Assembly (NCBI RefSeq): GCF_028622115.1 | Contig: NZ_CP097263.1 | Coordinates: forward strand, 6,758,001-6,822,000 | Source of the DNA: Kutzneria chonburiensis | GTDB taxonomy: Bacteria; Actinomycetota; Actinomycetes; Mycobacteriales; Pseudonocardiaceae | Direction of reading: 5' to 3' | DNA length: 64,000 bases | Shown here: positions 39,677 to 48,304 of the stretch, one piece after another | How the letters are laid out: every line of letters starts with the position of its first letter | Position numbering within the stretch: position 1 is the first letter of the stretch | Program-made: the position numbers and the translations under genes | The notes under the pieces: model-generated | The model's database searches: none | Seen by the model: the letters and a program-made list of their open reading frames with translations, nothing else | What the model was told of the DNA's origin: nothing

Positions 39677-40630
39677 GTGACTCGATGCAACACGAGAGAT
39701 CTGGCCGTGCTGACCAGCATGTTCCCTGACGCCGTGGCCACCTGGACGGACCTGGTCCGGCTCGGTGTCAACCCCGAATTGCCGTCCCACAAGTGCCAGC
39801 CGGGCGGGGGCTGGACCCGGCTACTCACCGGCGTCTATCTGCTGACCGGAGGCTCTCCGACCAGACGCCAGATGATCCGAGCCGCGTTGTTGCGCGCCGG
39901 ACCCGGCGCCGCTCTCACCGGTGTCGAGGCAGCTCGCCGGCACGGCGTGCGGCGGCTTCCGGCCGACGACTCCGTGCACGTGCTGGTGCCCAACGGCCGC
40001 GCCTTGGCCAGCCAGTCCTTCATGGTGGTGGAGCGAACTCGTCGACCGTGGCGCACCGAGACGGTCGACGGACTGCCACTGGTGAATGTCGAGCGAGCGC
40101 TCGTTGACGCGGCTCGACGGGACCAGCGTCTCGATGTCGTCCGGGCCATGCTCGCCGACGGCGTCCAATGCGGTCTGTGCACGGTCGCATCGCTGACCCG
40201 CGAGGTCGTCGTGCGTCGGCTGCGTGGCACCGCAGTCGTGCGGACGGTGTTGACGGAGGTAGGTGACGGAGTGCGGTCGGCCGCCGAGGCTTGGGCCCGT
40301 GCCCTGGTCCACCGCAGTGGTCTTCCGACGCCGGCTTGGAACGTCGCTCTACGCACGGCGGACGGCCGTGGCCTCGGCGTTGTCGACGCGTGGTGGGACG
40401 ACGTCGGGCTCGCGTGGGAGATCGACTCCCTGGAGTTCCACCTGGCTCCGGAGGCGTACGCGCGAACCATGCGCAAACACTCCGCCCTCGCCGCCGCCGG
40501 TGTACTCGTGGTCCACACCGTGCCTTCTCAGCTACAACGAGACACCGCCGCGGTGCTCCGTGACCTCACAGCCGCGCACGCCAGCGCGGCCACCCACCCA
40601 CGTCCTCGCGTCACAGCCACCCGCAGCTAA
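39677..40630 (+). CDS. AbiEi/DUF559-like protein (type IV antitoxin-like N-terminus)
   Basis: The protein has 317 residues. Residues ~1-80 include a winged-helix-like stretch (WTRLLTGVYLLTGGSPTRRQ) and TGVEAARRHGVRRLP, as in the AbiEi antitoxin-like families. The C-terminal half (WNVALRTADGRGLGVVDAWW, LAWEIDSLEFHL, KHSALAAAGVLVVHTVPSQL) has the Vsr/DUF559 endonuclease-like pattern with conserved Asp and Glu. Such proteins are abundant in actinomycetes and of unknown function. The GTG start is uncertain; it is isolated from neighbours. Confidence 0.65.
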   Translation: MTRCNTRDLAVLTSMFPDAVATWTDLVRLGVNPELPSHKCQPGGGWTRLLTGVYLLTGGSPTRRQMIRAALLRAGPGAALTGVEAARRHGVRRLPADDSVHVLVPNGRALASQSFMVVERTRRPWRTETVDGLPLVNVERALVDAARRDQRLDVVRAMLADGVQCGLCTVASLTREVVVRRLRGTAVVRTVLTEVGDGVRSAAEAWARALVHRSGLPTPAWNVALRTADGRGLGVVDAWWDDVGLAWEIDSLEFHLAPEAYARTMRKHSALAAAGVLVVHTVPSQLQRDTAAVLRDLTAAHASAATHPRPRVTATRS

Positions 40631-40690
40631 CGCCCTTCAACGCCACGTGAGTGGCGCACTTGATCTCCGACACCAACCACCCCTTGCTGC

Positions 40691-40737
40691 ACGTGAGTGG
40701 CTCATTTGGCTCCTGGGGCCAAGTAAGCCACTCAGGT
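40691..40737. repeat. Gene-end palindrome 1
   Basis: Left arm ACGTGAGTGGCTCATTTGGC pairs with the right arm at 17 of 20 positions, with a 7-base loop. The same family repeats at 40764. A single unpaired half-copy sits at 40645-40662. Confidence 0.75.
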
Positions 40738-40763
40738 GCCCCAAATACCGCGGGGGGTGCTGC

Positions 40764-40810
40764 ACGTGAGTGGCTCAGTTGGCTGCTGAAGCCAAATGAG
40801 CCACTCAGGT
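40764..40810. repeat. Gene-end palindrome 2
   Basis: The second copy of the same arm family, 18 of 20 positions paired across a 7-base loop. The two copies share most arm bases, so this is a small tandem set of related palindromes. Confidence 0.75.
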
Positions 40811-40827
40811 AGAGGAAAACGCTGAGG

Positions 40828-40924
40828 CGGGGGGCGGGGGGCGGGGGGCGGGGGGCGGGGGGCGGGGGGCGGGGGGCGAGGGGCGAGGGCGAGGGCGAGG
40901 GCGAGGGCGAGGGCGAGGGCGAGG
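40828..40924. repeat. G-rich tandem repeat array beside menG
   Basis: Seven units of CGGGGGG are followed by one CGAGGGG and about six CGAGGG units. The array ends four bases before the menG stop codon. G runs of three to six make G-quadruplex formation possible, and such arrays slip easily in replication and sequencing. Confidence 0.85.
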
Positions 40925-40928
40925 AAGG

Positions 40929-41617
40929 CTACTCGGGCTTGGTGGCGCGGTGGATGGCGGCCATGCCGCCGGTGAGGTTCATCCAGGCGACGTCCTCCCA
41001 GCCGGCCTCGGCGATGAGCTCGGCGAGGGCGCGCTGGTCGTGCCAGTCGCGGATGGACTCGGCGAGGTAGGCGTAGGCGTCGGAGTTGGAGGCGACGGGT
41101 CGGGCGATGACCGGCAGGGCCTTGAGGGCGACGTTGTTGTAGAGCGCCCGCAGGGCTTCCAGCTGGGCTTGGAGAGCTCGCAGATGACCAGGCGTCCGCC
41201 CGGGCGGACGACACGGGCCATCTCCCGGAGCGCGGCGACAGTTCCCTGGAAGTTGCGCAGGCCGAAGGAGACGGTGGCGGCGTCGAAGACGCCGTCGGCG
41301 AACGGCAGGTGCAGGGCGTCGGCGGCGATCTTGGGCACGGGGCGCCGGGCGCCGGAGCGGAGCATGCCGAGGGAGAAGTCGGCGGCCACGCACCAGGCGC
41401 CGGAGCTGGCGAACTCGACGGTGGAGACGGCGGTGCCGGCGGCGAGGTCGAGGATCTTCTCGCCGGCGCGGGCGTCGAGGGCCCGACGGGTCCACTCCCG
41501 CCACCGCCGGTCGAACCCGAGCGTCATGACGGAGTTCGTCAGGTCGTAGCCCTTGGCCACGCCGTCGAACATCTCGGCGACCTCGCGCGGGTTCTTGTCC
41601 AAGCCGGCTCGCGACAT
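40929..41617 (-). pseudogene. menG: Demethylmenaquinone methyltransferase, frameshifted
   Basis: The gene encodes the last step of menaquinone synthesis, methylation of demethylmenaquinone by SAM. The N-terminal frame (ATG at 41617) has [20 protein letters not shown] and the SAM motif [17 protein letters not shown], then runs to ELSKPSWKP. There it leaves frame: the expected continuation [20 protein letters not shown] is found one frame over and runs to the stop at 40929 ([13 protein letters not shown]). A single missing C opposite G 41153-41155 (CCC where CCCC is expected) explains it. The gene is probably essential, so a sequencing or assembly error is likely, but real decay cannot be excluded. 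Confidence 0.85.
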
Positions 41618-41631
41618 GACCGGAGCCTATG

Positions 41632-42741
41632 TCACCTCGCGCGCAGCGCGGCCAGCATCCCGTCTACGGCGGCCGGCCAGGGGAACTCCTCGGCCCGCGC
41701 GCGGGCGGCGGCCCGACGGTCGGGCTCGGGGTCGGCCAGCAACGAGGCGACGGCGGAGGCGAAGGCCGGGGCGTGGTCGGAGACGGCGGCGCCGCAGCCG
41801 GGGGCGACGATTTCCCGCAGGGCAGAGGAGGCAGAGACGACAACCGGGGTGCCGGAGGCGAGGGCCTCCAGCGCGGCCAGGCCGAAGGTCTCGTGCGGAC
41901 CGGGGGCCAGTGAGACGTCGGCAGAAGCGAGGAGGGTGGCGACGCGGGGACGTGACGACACGAAGCCGAGGAAGGTGATCGGCAGGCCGGTGGCCCGGCG
42001 TTCGAGGGCCTCGCGGCGAGGGCCGTCGCCGGCGATGACCAGGCGTACGTCGTGCCCGGATTCGTGCAGCTCAGCGACGGTGTCGACGCTGCGCTCGACG
42101 TGCTTCTCGGGTGAGAGGCGGCCGCAGTGGACCATGAGGGTGCCGGCGCCGCGGGCGAGGTCGTCACGCAAAGCGGCATCGCGCCGGCAGGGCGTGAACT
42201 CGCGCAGGTCGACGCCGAGCGGGACGCGGCGGACGTTGGTGGCGCCGATGCGGTCGAACTCCTCGCGGGCGAAGTCGGTGGTGCAGACCACGGTGTCGTA
42301 GCTGGCGGCCATCCGCCGGTTCGCCCAGTCGGCGCCGGCCACGGCCGGTCGCCGCGGCACGAGGAACTGCTCCAGCAGCCGGTCCAGGCGCTCGTGCGAG
42401 ATGACGACGCTGGGCACGCCGTGCTGACGGGCCCAATGCCCCATGCCGCGCAGCGTGAGCCGGTCGGAGACCTCCAACCGGTCCGGCCGGAGCCGGTCGA
42501 GCAGGGTGCGCACCCGCCACGGGTCGACGGCCCGATAGCCGCCGGTGCCGGGGATGACCGGTGCGCGAAGGGTGATCCGCCGGACGCCGCTGGGCAGCCG
42601 CTCGCACGACGGCGTGCTGCCGGGGACGACGAGGAAGACCTCGTGGCCGTGCCGGGCGTAGCCGGCGCCGAGGTGGTGCAACGCGGTGCGCAGCCCGCCC
42701 GAACGTGGTCCGTAGAAGTTGGCCAGCTGGACTACGCGCAC
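41632..42741 (-). CDS. GT4 glycosyltransferase (possible mannosyltransferase)
   Basis: The protein has 369 residues with the GT-B, GT4 pattern: the N-terminal glycine loop in [16 protein letters not shown], the C-terminal donor motif [21 protein letters not shown] and [20 protein letters not shown]. It overlaps the next GT gene by about ten bases, so they are coupled. Related pairs near menG in mycobacteria (Rv0557 and neighbours) make mannosylated glycolipids; the exact product here is not predictable. Confidence 0.82.
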   Translation of the reverse strand: MRVVQLANFYGPRSGGLRTALHHLGAGYARHGHEVFLVVPGSTPSCERLPSGVRRITLRAPVIPGTGGYRAVDPWRVRTLLDRLRPDRLEVSDRLTLRGMGHWARQHGVPSVVISHERLDRLLEQFLVPRRPAVAGADWANRRMAASYDTVVCTTDFAREEFDRIGATNVRRVPLGVDLREFTPCRRDAALRDDLARGAGTLMVHCGRLSPEKHVERSVDTVAELHESGHDVRLVIAGDGPRREALERRATGLPITFLGFVSSRPRVATLLASADVSLAPGPHETFGLAALEALASGTPVVVSASSALREIVAPGCGAAVSDHAPAFASAVASLLADPEPDRRAAARARAEEFPWPAAVDGMLAALRAR

Positions 42742-43856
42742 CGAGACTCCGGCTGGTCGAGCAGCTGGGCGTAGTGCCCGAGCAGCTCGTCGCAGACCGC
42801 GGGCCAGGTCCTGGCCTGTACGGACCGGCGCGCGGCCGCGCCGAAGGCGGCCCGGGTGGTGTCGTCACGCAGTAGCTCGATGCTGCGGCGCAGACCGGCG
42901 GCGAACTCGTCGTCGGCCCACGGCGGCAGCAGGAAGCCGGTGCGACCGTGGTCAATCAGGTCGGACGGGCCGCCGGCGTCGGGGGCGAGTGCGGGCAGAC
43001 CGGAGGCGAGCGCCTCCTGCACGGTCTGGCAGAACGTCTCGTGCGGGCCGGTGTGTACGAAGACGTCCAGGCTGGCGTACACCTTGGCCAGCTCCTCGCC
43101 GGTGCGCAGGCCGAGGAACGCGGCACCGGGCATCTTGTCCCGGAGCAGCTGTTCGTCGGGGCCGGCGCCGACCACGACCACGCGGACGCCGGGCACGTCG
43201 TTGAGCGCGGCCAGTCGGTCCACGCGCTTCTCCGGGGCGAGGCGACCGACGAAGCCGACGAGCAGCTCGCCGTGGGGCGCCAGCTCGCGGTGCAGGCGGT
43301 CGTCGCGCTTGCGCGGGTCGTAGCGCTCGACGTCCACGCCGCGGCCCCAGCGGTGCACCCGCGGCACGCCGCGCTCGCGCAGCTCCCGGACGGCCCAGGT
43401 CGACGGGGCGAGGGTGCGGGAGGCCAGGGTGTGCAGCCGCTTGGTCCACCGCCACGCGGTGCGGGCGCCGAGGCCGAACCCGTACGAACCGGCGAAGCCG
43501 GCGATGTCGGTCTGGTAGACGGCGATCGTCGGCAGGCCGAGCTTGCGGGCAGCGGACAGCCCCCGTGCGCCGACCACGAACGGCGAGGCCAGGTGCACCA
43601 GGTCCGGCTTGAAGTCGGCCAACGCCGTGAGCACCCGTCGGGTCGGCACGCCGACCGGCAGCGAGGTGACGAACGGGAAGTCGACGGCCGGCAGCCGCAC
43701 GACCGGCGTGTCCTCGTGCCGGTCGGGGCCGGGCCCTGGACAGACGACCAGGCTCTGGATCCGGTGCCGGCGCAGGTGCGCCAGTACCTGGACCACGGAG
43801 TTGGTCACCCCGTTGACCTGCGGCAGGAAGCTCTCGGTGACGATCGCGACGCGCAC
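42732..43856 (-). CDS. mgtA: GDP-mannose-dependent alpha-mannosyltransferase, MgtA-like
   Basis: The protein has 374 residues from a GTG that gives the conserved [20 protein letters not shown] start. It is a GT4 enzyme with [35 protein letters not shown] and [20 protein letters not shown]. The family transfers mannose from GDP-mannose to diacylglycerol-type acceptors (MgtA/PimB') in envelope glycolipid synthesis. The order glycosyltransferase - menG - men genes matches mycobacterial Rv0557-Rv0558. Start codon is moderately certain. Confidence 0.8.
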   Translation of the reverse strand: MRVAIVTESFLPQVNGVTNSVVQVLAHLRRHRIQSLVVCPGPGPDRHEDTPVVRLPAVDFPFVTSLPVGVPTRRVLTALADFKPDLVHLASPFVVGARGLSAARKLGLPTIAVYQTDIAGFAGSYGFGLGARTAWRWTKRLHTLASRTLAPSTWAVRELRERGVPRVHRWGRGVDVERYDPRKRDDRLHRELAPHGELLVGFVGRLAPEKRVDRLAALNDVPGVRVVVVGAGPDEQLLRDKMPGAAFLGLRTGEELAKVYASLDVFVHTGPHETFCQTVQEALASGLPALAPDAGGPSDLIDHGRTGFLLPPWADDEFAAGLRRSIELLRDDTTRAAFGAAARRSVQARTWPAVCDELLGHYAQLLDQPESRCA

Positions 43857-44033
43857 CCGCCCAGCGTCCGCGCCCCGCCCGTACACCGGGTGGCCGGTTG
43901 GCGAACGCTGCCCGAAATCCTCAGGTCAGGGATTCCGCCCGACTCGGCCGGCCCGCAGACTTGATCTGGTGATCCCCGGGACGACACCTGCGCTTCTCGT
44001 CAGCGACACCGAGCGCGTTCACGCTCGGGTGGC

Positions 44034-44903
44034 GTGACCCTCTTGTCCTCCCGATCGATTCAGCCGGTTGACCCCGGGCTGCTGTCCCGGGCACTGGAGG
44101 TCGCCGGCCGCCTGGCCAACGACGCCTCCGACGTGATCACGGCGACGGCCGGCCGGGGCGCGCGGCCGGAGTCCAAGGACTCCCCGTTCGACTGGGTCAC
44201 CGACACCGACCGCACGCTGGAGCGCCACACCCGCCGCGTGCTGGCCAGCGAGTTCCCCGGCATCCCGGTGCACGGCGACGCGTACGGCGCGGACGAGGAG
44301 ATCGACGCCGCGCCCTACCGCTGGGTGGTCGACCCGGTCGACGGCACCACCAACTACGTGGCCGGCATCCCGTGGTGCGCCTACAGCCTGGCGCTGCTCG
44401 ACGAGCACGGACCGGTGGTCGGCGTGGTCGCCGACCCGTACCGGGCCCAGATCTACGCCGCCGCGCGGGGCCGTGGCACCCGGGCCAACGGCACGCCGGT
44501 CAAGCTGGCCGACAAGTCCGAGGTCGCCGGGGCCGTGATGTGCACGGAGTGGACCAAAACCGGTCCGTGGCCGGGCATGGACAACTTCATCGCCCGCGCG
44601 GCGAAGGCCCGTGCCGGCGTGCGGGTATTGGGTTCGGCGGCGCTGTCCGTGGCGCAGGTCGCGCTGGGGCATGCCGCCGCGGCCGTACTGCACGGCTATC
44701 ACGAGTGGGACGTCGCCGGCGCGGTGGCGCTGGCCGTGGAATCCGGCGCGGTCGTGCTGGACCGGCGCGGCTCCGGTGATCCGCTGCCGCTGGACGGCCT
44801 GCTGGTCGCGGCCCCCGGCGTGGCCGACGAGGTGCTCACGTGGTGGCAGGAGTCCTTGGACGTCGCAGCCACCAGATCAGACCCGCAGCGACTGCCCACG
44901 TGA
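44034..44903 (+). CDS. Inositol monophosphatase family protein
   Basis: The protein has 289 residues from a GTG. Metal-binding motifs are visible: WVVDPVDGTTNYVAGIPWCAY near residue 100 and EWDVAGAVALAVESGAVVLD near residue 225. The usual GEE of motif 1 appears as GDAYGADEE, so the first metal site may differ. It may dephosphorylate inositol phosphate, histidinol phosphate or 3'-phosphoadenosine. It is divergent from mgtA; its 3' end overlaps the DUF3592 gene on the other strand by 68 bases. Confidence 0.82.
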   Translation: MTLLSSRSIQPVDPGLLSRALEVAGRLANDASDVITATAGRGARPESKDSPFDWVTDTDRTLERHTRRVLASEFPGIPVHGDAYGADEEIDAAPYRWVVDPVDGTTNYVAGIPWCAYSLALLDEHGPVVGVVADPYRAQIYAAARGRGTRANGTPVKLADKSEVAGAVMCTEWTKTGPWPGMDNFIARAAKARAGVRVLGSAALSVAQVALGHAAAAVLHGYHEWDVAGAVALAVESGAVVLDRRGSGDPLPLDGLLVAAPGVADEVLTWWQESLDVAATRSDPQRLPT

Positions 44904-45342
44904 TGCCGACCAGCATCCCGAACGGCAGGAACGTCAGCCGGTAGTCCCGGCCGGCCACCCGGACCAGGTCGTTCGGGTGCGCGGTGTCGTACTCGACCTG
45001 CACGCGCTGGCCCGCCTGGAGGTCCTGCGGGTAGAGCACGCCGTTGAACGGGCTGTGGGCCGCGCCGTCGGGCGTGGTGAACCTCACTACGGTCCGGTCG
45101 AAGGCCGCCGAGAGCACGTCGGCGTCGGCGTGGCCCATGCGGGATTCGATGGCGTGGTCGTCCCGCCAGGCCCCGACGATCAACAGCAGGCTCATCACCG
45201 TGAGCAGCACTGCCGTGCTCACCACTGCGATCAGCCAGGCACGACGGCCGGGCGTGAGCTTGTCCAGGCCGAAGAACACCCAGCGTGACCGCCGAGGCGC
45301 GGCCGTGTCCGCCGGTCGGGTCGCGACTGCGTTCTCCACCAC
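44836..45342 (-). CDS. DUF3592 membrane protein
   Basis: The protein has 168 residues with a basic N-terminus and two hydrophobic segments (residues 36-60, 140-160). Between them is an extracytoplasmic DUF3592-like domain (VEYDTAHPNDLVRVAGRDYR). In mycobacteria a TM protein (Rv0556) sits at the same place, between menD and the GT genes. Function unknown. It overlaps the convergent phosphatase gene by 68 bases. Confidence 0.7.
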   Translation of the reverse strand: MVENAVATRPADTAAPRRSRWVFFGLDKLTPGRRAWLIAVVSTAVLLTVMSLLLIVGAWRDDHAIESRMGHADADVLSAAFDRTVVRFTTPDGAAHSPFNGVLYPQDLQAGQRVQVEYDTAHPNDLVRVAGRDYRLTFLPFGMLVGITWAVAAGLIWWLRRPRTPATT

Positions 45343-45408
45343 AGCGCCCGAGTGTAGGCCCGCTCGGAGTCACGGTCCGGCGGAGTGCGCTCTACGCTCG
45401 AAGGCGTG

Positions 45409-46649
45409 ATGACCGCTCCGAACGCCAGTGCCACCGGTCTCCGTGCCCGCAGCCGGGTGGTGGCGACCGACGAGGACCTGCTCCGGCTGCTGCCGTCGGC
45501 CGACGGCACGCTGGCCTGGGTGCTGCGGGGCGAGGGTCTGGTCGGCTGGGGCGAGGCGGCGCGGTTCGAGCCGTCCGGCGCGGACCGGTTCGAGCAGGCC
45601 GACCGCTGGTGGCGGGACTACGCGGCCGGCATCGACTGCGTCGACGAGGTGGGATTGCCCGGCTCGGGGCCGGTCGCCTTCGTGAGCATGGCGTTCGCCG
45701 ACGACCCCGGCTCATCGGTGCTGGTGGTGCCGCGGGTGCTGGTCGGCCGTCGGGACGGCATCACGTGGGTGACGGAGATCGGCGAGCCGGCGGAGAGCCC
45801 GTTCCACACGGTCGAACCGGTGCGGAAGCCGGCCACCATCCGCTACTCCGAGGGCGAGCTGTCGGTCACCGACTACCGCGATGCCGTCGCGCAGGCGGTG
45901 GGCCGGATGCGGGCCGGCGAGCTGGACAAGGTGGTGTTGGCGCACGACCTGGTGGCCAACGCCGACGAGGCCGTCGATCCGCGGTTTCTGCTGCACGGCC
46001 TGTCGGCCAAGTACCCGAGCTGCTGGGTCTTCTCGGTGGACGGCCTGGTCGGGGCCACGCCGGAGATGCTGATGCGGCGCAAGGACTCGCGGGTCTACTC
46101 GCGGGTGCTGGCCGGCACCATGTGGCCGCACGCCGGCGTGGATGCCGACGAGCTGGCCCAGGAGCTGTTGGCCTCGGCCAAGAACCAGGGCGAGCACACG
46201 TACGCCGTGGAGTCGCTGGCCGAGGCGCTGCGGCCGTTCTGCTCGTCGATGTCGGTGTCGCCGCGGCCGCACGTGCTGCGGCTGCCCAACGTGATGCACC
46301 TGGCCAGCGACGTCGCCGGCGAGCTGGCCGGCGAGTCCTCGCTGCTGCGGCTGGCCGGCGCGGTGCACCCCACCGCCGCCGTCGGCGGGACCCCCGGGCC
46401 AAGGCCGTGGCCACGATCACCGAGCTCGAAGGCATGGATCGCGGCCGCTACGCGGGCCCGGTCGGGTGGGTCGACGCCAACGGCGACGGCGAGGTCGGCA
46501 TCGCGCTGCGGTGCGCCCAGATCGAGGGAACGTCGGTGCGGCTGTTCGCCGGCGGCGGGGTCGTGCCGGATTCCGATCCCGACACCGAGGTGGCCGAGGC
46601 CGCCGCGAAGATGATCCCGATCAGGGACGCCCTGGAGCGCGCCGACTAG
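45409..46649 (+). pseudogene. menF: Isochorismate synthase, frameshifted
   Basis: The gene makes isochorismate from chorismate, the first menaquinone step. The N-terminal frame from ATG 45409 holds AGELDKVVLAHDLVANADEA, YPSCWVFSVDGLVGATPEML and SRVLAGTMWPHAG to VHPTAAVGGTP. The rest of the chorismate-binding domain continues in the next frame (AKAVATITELEGMDRGRYAG, VDANGDGEVGIALR) to the stop at 46649. A single missing base in the run around 46391-46398 (a G within CCCCGCGGG) fits. As with menG, sequence error is the simplest reading. The final CTAG is shared with the stop of the convergent hydrolase gene. Confidence 0.85.
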
Positions 46650-48052
46650 CAGCGCACGTCGCCGGCCGGTTTCGTGCCGTCGACCAGGAACTTGGTCGTC
46701 AAGTTGTCGAGGCAGGCGTTGCCCGTCAACAGATACGCCCCGTGGCCGCCTTCGTCAGCCGTGATCATCCGGGCCCGGTTGCCCAGCGCCTTGCGCATGG
46801 CCATGGCTCCCTCGATCGGCGTCGCCGGATCGCGTTCGTTCTGCACCAACAGGATGTTGGATGGCCCGTGGTCGGTGATCCGGGTCGTCGGCTCGGCCTG
46901 CTGGTACGGCCAGAAGGCGCAGGGCGGAATACTCGCCGGCATGCCGGCCGTGAGCGGGTACTGCTGGCGGTCCTTCAGCACATCTCGTTGGTACATGGCG
47001 ACATTCCTCGACCACTTCGAGTCGTTGCACCAGATCGCGAAGGCCCCCGGCAGGATCGTCGCGATGGCCGGGTTGATCTGCACCGCGTCCGCGTTGCCTG
47101 CCTGCACCGCCTGCCACAGCTGCGCGAGGTAGGGGAAGGTGATGGTGTTGTACAGGTATTCCCGGGTCTGCTCGCGGAAGGTGTTGCCGGACACCGGACC
47201 CGTCTTGGTCTGCATCGGCTTCTGGTCCAGCTGCGCCGCCAGCGCGAAGTAGGTCGCCCGTACCGCGTCGGGCGTCGCGCCCAGGTGGAGCGTCGCGTCC
47301 TGCGCCGCCGCCCAGCTCTCGAAGTCCGGGAACCGCTCGGCCGTGCCGACCGCGAAGTTCCGGAACGTGTTGCGCCAGTTGCCACTCGGCTCGTTCACGC
47401 TGTCCAGCACCACCCGGTCGGTTCGCTGCGGGTACATCGAGGCGTAGACCGCGCCGAGGTAGGTGCCGTATGACGTGCCGTAGTAGGAGATCTTCTGCTC
47501 GCCGAGCATCGCTCGGATCCGGTCGATGTCCCGGGCCGTGTTGTTGGTCGTGACGTACTTCAGGTTCGGGCCCGAGGCGTCCGAGCACTGCTTGGCCAGC
47601 ATCTTCGCCTCGTCCGCGGCCGCCCCGATCGACCCGTCCGGCGCCGGGTACAGACCCAGCTTGCCCAGGTCCAGCTGGTCCGGCGTGAACGCACAGGTCA
47701 CCGGCGCACTCTGACCTGTTCCGCGCGGGTCGAAGCCGATCAGGTCGTACTCGTCCGTCACGCTCGTCGGCAGGGCCGGCGCCAGCTGCGCCGGCATCTG
47801 AATGCCCGGCGAGCCCGGTCCGCCCGGGTTCATCACCAGCACCCCGCGCCGCTGCCCCTTGGCCTTGAGCCGCGACACCTCGATGCCGATCTTCGCCCCG
47901 TCCGGGTGCTGGTAGTCCAGCGGCACCTGCACCGACGTGCAGTCCAGCGGCACGCCGCCGATCGGACACGGTTGCCACTGCGGTGGTTCCGACATTCCCC
48001 CTGTGGTCAGGCCGGCCGCCATCGCCAGCGTGACCACCATCTTTGTGAACAT
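46646..48052 (-). CDS. Secreted TAP-like alpha/beta hydrolase (S33)
   Basis: The protein has 468 residues. An N-terminal signal-like segment (MVVTLAMAAGLTTGG) is followed by the mature domain beginning near WQPCPIGGVPLDC. The nucleophile elbow YYGTSYGTYLGAVYA carries the serine, NERDPATPIEGA the aspartate, and ADEGGHGAYLL the histidine. The C-terminal TAP-like lid region fits tripeptidyl aminopeptidases of S33 in actinomycetes. The ATG at 48052 is preceded by an alternative GTG. Upstream lies a cluster of DnaA-box sequences. Confidence 0.85.
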   Translation of the reverse strand: MFTKMVVTLAMAAGLTTGGMSEPPQWQPCPIGGVPLDCTSVQVPLDYQHPDGAKIGIEVSRLKAKGQRRGVLVMNPGGPGSPGIQMPAQLAPALPTSVTDEYDLIGFDPRGTGQSAPVTCAFTPDQLDLGKLGLYPAPDGSIGAAADEAKMLAKQCSDASGPNLKYVTTNNTARDIDRIRAMLGEQKISYYGTSYGTYLGAVYASMYPQRTDRVVLDSVNEPSGNWRNTFRNFAVGTAERFPDFESWAAAQDATLHLGATPDAVRATYFALAAQLDQKPMQTKTGPVSGNTFREQTREYLYNTITFPYLAQLWQAVQAGNADAVQINPAIATILPGAFAIWCNDSKWSRNVAMYQRDVLKDRQQYPLTAGMPASIPPCAFWPYQQAEPTTRITDHGPSNILLVQNERDPATPIEGAMAMRKALGNRARMITADEGGHGAYLLTGNACLDNLTTKFLVDGTKPAGDVRC

Positions 48053-48153
48053 CACTGCATCGACTGTCCCAGAACTTCGTCGAGGATGACCGTCGATACG
48101 CACGAACGGGCTGGCCTGGTACGGCCTGCGGCTGCGCGACGGTGGCCGACGCC

Positions 48154-48226
48154 TGTGGATCAGGCTGTGGACAACTCCGTGGATAACTCGAAAACCTGTG
48201 GATAACTTGCCGGTAGCTGTTGACAA
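48154..48226. repeat. Cluster of DnaA-box-like nonamers
   Basis: Five same-orientation nonamers fall within 73 bases: TGTGGATCA 48154, TGTGGACAA 48166 (perfect), CGTGGATAA 48178, TGTGGATAA 48197 and TGTTGACAA 48218. No dnaA or dnaN is in the window. The cluster lies between the hydrolase gene and the M1 peptidase. Confidence 0.6.
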
Positions 48227-48254
48227 CGGGGGCAGAGGCTGTGGGCAGAACGAC

Positions 48255-48290
48255 GGCGCTCGCCCGGCCACTACAGGCCGGACGAGCGCC
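48255..48290 (-). terminator. Terminator after M1 peptidase gene
   Basis: A GGCGCTCG / CGAGCGCC outer stem, one mismatch, and a CCGGCC / GGCCGG inner stem surround an ACTACA loop. It lies just beyond the M1 peptidase stop on the minus strand. Confidence 0.65.
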
Positions 48291-48304
48291 GATGGGCCGG
48301 AGGG

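Noticed and set aside
40828-40924. CRISPR array
   Set aside because: The units are 6-7 bases with no spacers and no cas genes; it is a simple tandem repeat.
48154-48226. Chromosomal replication origin
   Set aside because: Only five nonamers, mostly imperfect, and no dnaA, dnaN, parAB or AT-rich unwinding region is near.
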